Positions 4,271 to 5,124 of a stretch of 5,124 nucleotides of DNA are shown here, piece by piece. Source of the stretch: an uncultured Eubacteriales bacterium (GTDB lineage Bacteria > Bacillota > Clostridia > Oscillospirales > Oscillospiraceae); assembly GCA_900548795.1 (NCBI GenBank), contig URLT01000106.1, positions 1 through 5,124 of the forward strand, read 5' to 3'. Numbering within the stretch: position 1 is the first letter of the stretch; each line of letters begins with the position of its first letter. Both the position numbers and the translations under genes were made by a program. The notes under the pieces are model-generated. The model was given only the letters and a program-made list of their open reading frames with translations, did no database searches and had not been told where the DNA came from.

Positions 4271-4302
4271 AGCAGAAGAAGACCAAAGCGGGGGCGCCCT
4301 CG

Positions 4303-4329
4303 CTTCCCGCAGGATCCCCCTGCGGGGAG
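4303..4329 (+). promoter_or_regulatory. Strong 5' leader hairpin before the surface-protein gene
   Basis: An 11-bp stem CTTCCCGCAGG (4303-4313) / CCTGCGGGGAG (4319-4329), with one G-U pair, closes on a 5-nt loop ATCCC. CAGAAG (4273-4278) and CTTCTG (4333-4338) can pair around it. It ends 15 nt before the ribosome site GGAGGT (4345-4350). No T-tract follows, so it is more likely to affect mRNA stability or translation than termination. Confidence 0.5.
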
Positions 4330-4356
4330 GCCCTTCTGAACCATGGAGGTAATGCA

Positions 4357-5124
4357 ATGAAAAAGAAGCTATTGAGTATCCTTCTGGCACTGTCTCTGCT
4401 CCTGACGCTGCTGCCCACGGTGGCGCTGGCGACGGACGGCGGCGCATGGGACGGCAGCATCGCCACTGCTTTTGCAGGCGGCACCGGCACGGAGAGCGAC
4501 CCCTATCAGATCGCCGACGGCGCACAGCTTGCATATCTGGCAAGCGAGGTCAACAAGGGGCAGCCGTATGAAAACGCCTGTTTTGTTTTGACCGCAGACA
4601 TTGATCTGGGCAACCATGACTGGACGCCGATCGGAAATTCCTTTTCTGATGCACTGTTAGGAGGCACAGACTATTCCGTGTTTGCCGGAAATCTTGACGG
4701 CAAAGGACATACCGTCTCCAACATCTCCATCGGAACGGAAAGCGCTCCGCTGGAATCGGATGTGTTTGGCCTGTTTGGCGCGACGGGCGGCAAGCTCAGC
4801 AACCTGAATCTGGACGGTGTCACAATTTACGGCATCGCAAAAAATGTCAATGTTTCCAGTTATGTTTATGTGATCGGCGTGGCGGGCGCTCTCACCGGCT
4901 CTGCCAGCGGGCCGGTCGAGAACTGTCACGTTGCAAATCTGAGCATGACGATGCGTACGCCGGACAGCGGCATGACGGCAGCCTACTGGATCGGCGGTCT
5001 TGTGGGCGCTCTGGATGGGAGCCAGTATATTGACGAATGCAGCGTCTCCGGCAGGGTCACCGAAACGTCCGGAAAAGGCTCCATCGGCGGTCTGATCGGC
5101 GAGCTGGGAAGAGCGGCAAAGATC
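4357..5124 (+). CDS. Secreted GLUG-motif / beta-helix-type cell-surface protein (3' truncated by window)
   Basis: The first 256 residues are visible and the frame stays open at the right edge. A textbook Sec signal peptide opens it: KKK at 2-4, a leucine-rich core, and LPTVALA ending at A25 for cleavage before T26. Residues 42-93 follow the pattern GTGTESDPYQIADGAQLAYLA...FVLTADIDL...WTPIG. This is typical of the lead-in to repeat-containing surface proteins of gut Firmicutes. The segment FAGNLDGKGHTVSNISI...VFGLFG (109-141) follows. IGGLVGALDG..YIDECSVSGRVTETSGKGSIGGLIG (212-248) matches the GLUG motif. Such proteins are usually long, with many repeats, and are often anchored by a sortase signal or S-layer-homology domains that would lie outside this window. 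The start is set by GGAGGT (4345-4350), 6 nt upstream. Its divergent LytTR regulator and the shared repeats imply switched expression. Substrate or adhesion target is unknown. Confidence 0.82.
   Translation, partial: MKKKLLSILLALSLLLTLLPTVALATDGGAWDGSIATAFAGGTGTESDPYQIADGAQLAYLASEVNKGQPYENACFVLTADIDLGNHDWTPIGNSFSDALLGGTDYSVFAGNLDGKGHTVSNISIGTESAPLESDVFGLFGATGGKLSNLNLDGVTIYGIAKNVNVSSYVYVIGVAGALTGSASGPVENCHVANLSMTMRTPDSGMTAAYWIGGLVGALDGSQYIDECSVSGRVTETSGKGSIGGLIGELGRAAKI

Noticed and set aside
3878..4543. 221-residue minus-strand frame spanning the divergent control region
   Set aside because: It runs through both promoters and the start of the surface-protein gene, has an Arg/Cys-rich low-quality translation, and conflicts with two supported genes.

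Overview
The window looks like chromosomal DNA from a GC-rich, anaerobic, gut-type member of the Clostridia (Oscillospiraceae-like). This is inferred from strong GGAGG ribosome sites, consensus sigma-A promoters, tRNAs with encoded CCA, and a LytTR/PAS regulator beside a Sec-exported GLUG-type surface protein. It is also supported by an interspersed repeat whose reverse strand reads as the familiar spurious peptide VIARSEATRQS. The genus cannot be fixed from the sequence alone.

Layout. Positions 2-349 hold the 3' end of a GC-rich gene, probably a PRK06851-like P-loop ATPase. After a promoter with an extended -10 come two translationally coupled genes: a small PII-like signalling protein (443-781) and a CPA2-type cation:proton antiporter (778-1950). 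A strong intrinsic terminator follows. A consensus promoter then drives a tRNA cluster in the order Gly(TCC), Arg(TCT), His(GTG), Gln(TTG), Lys(TTT), at 2080-2673. A terminator lies between Gln and Lys and another follows Lys. The last 11 bases of tRNA-Lys plus six downstream bases occur again about 120 bp further on, directly before a third terminator.

The AT-richer stretch 2821-3369 carries no credible gene. It holds two diverged copies of an interspersed palindromic repeat and a 161-bp MITE-like element with 20-bp terminal inverted repeats and apparent TA target duplication. The right part is a divergent pair: a minus-strand LytTR-PAS one-component regulator (3370-4119) and a plus-strand secreted cell-surface protein (4357 to the window end, truncated). 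The intergenic region between them has an outward promoter on each side. Between the promoters lies an array of two near-perfect and one degenerate direct repeat with an exact 21-bp period, the geometry expected for LytTR operators.

How the genes work together. The PII-like protein is probably the in-trans regulator of the antiporter, which lacks any cytosolic RCK/TrkA domain of its own. The LytTR-PAS protein probably controls both its own promoter and that of the surface protein through the shared repeats. The tRNA-Lys 3' repeat, the interspersed repeats and the MITE-like element suggest a recombinogenic junction between core housekeeping DNA on the left and an accessory regulator/surface-protein module on the right.
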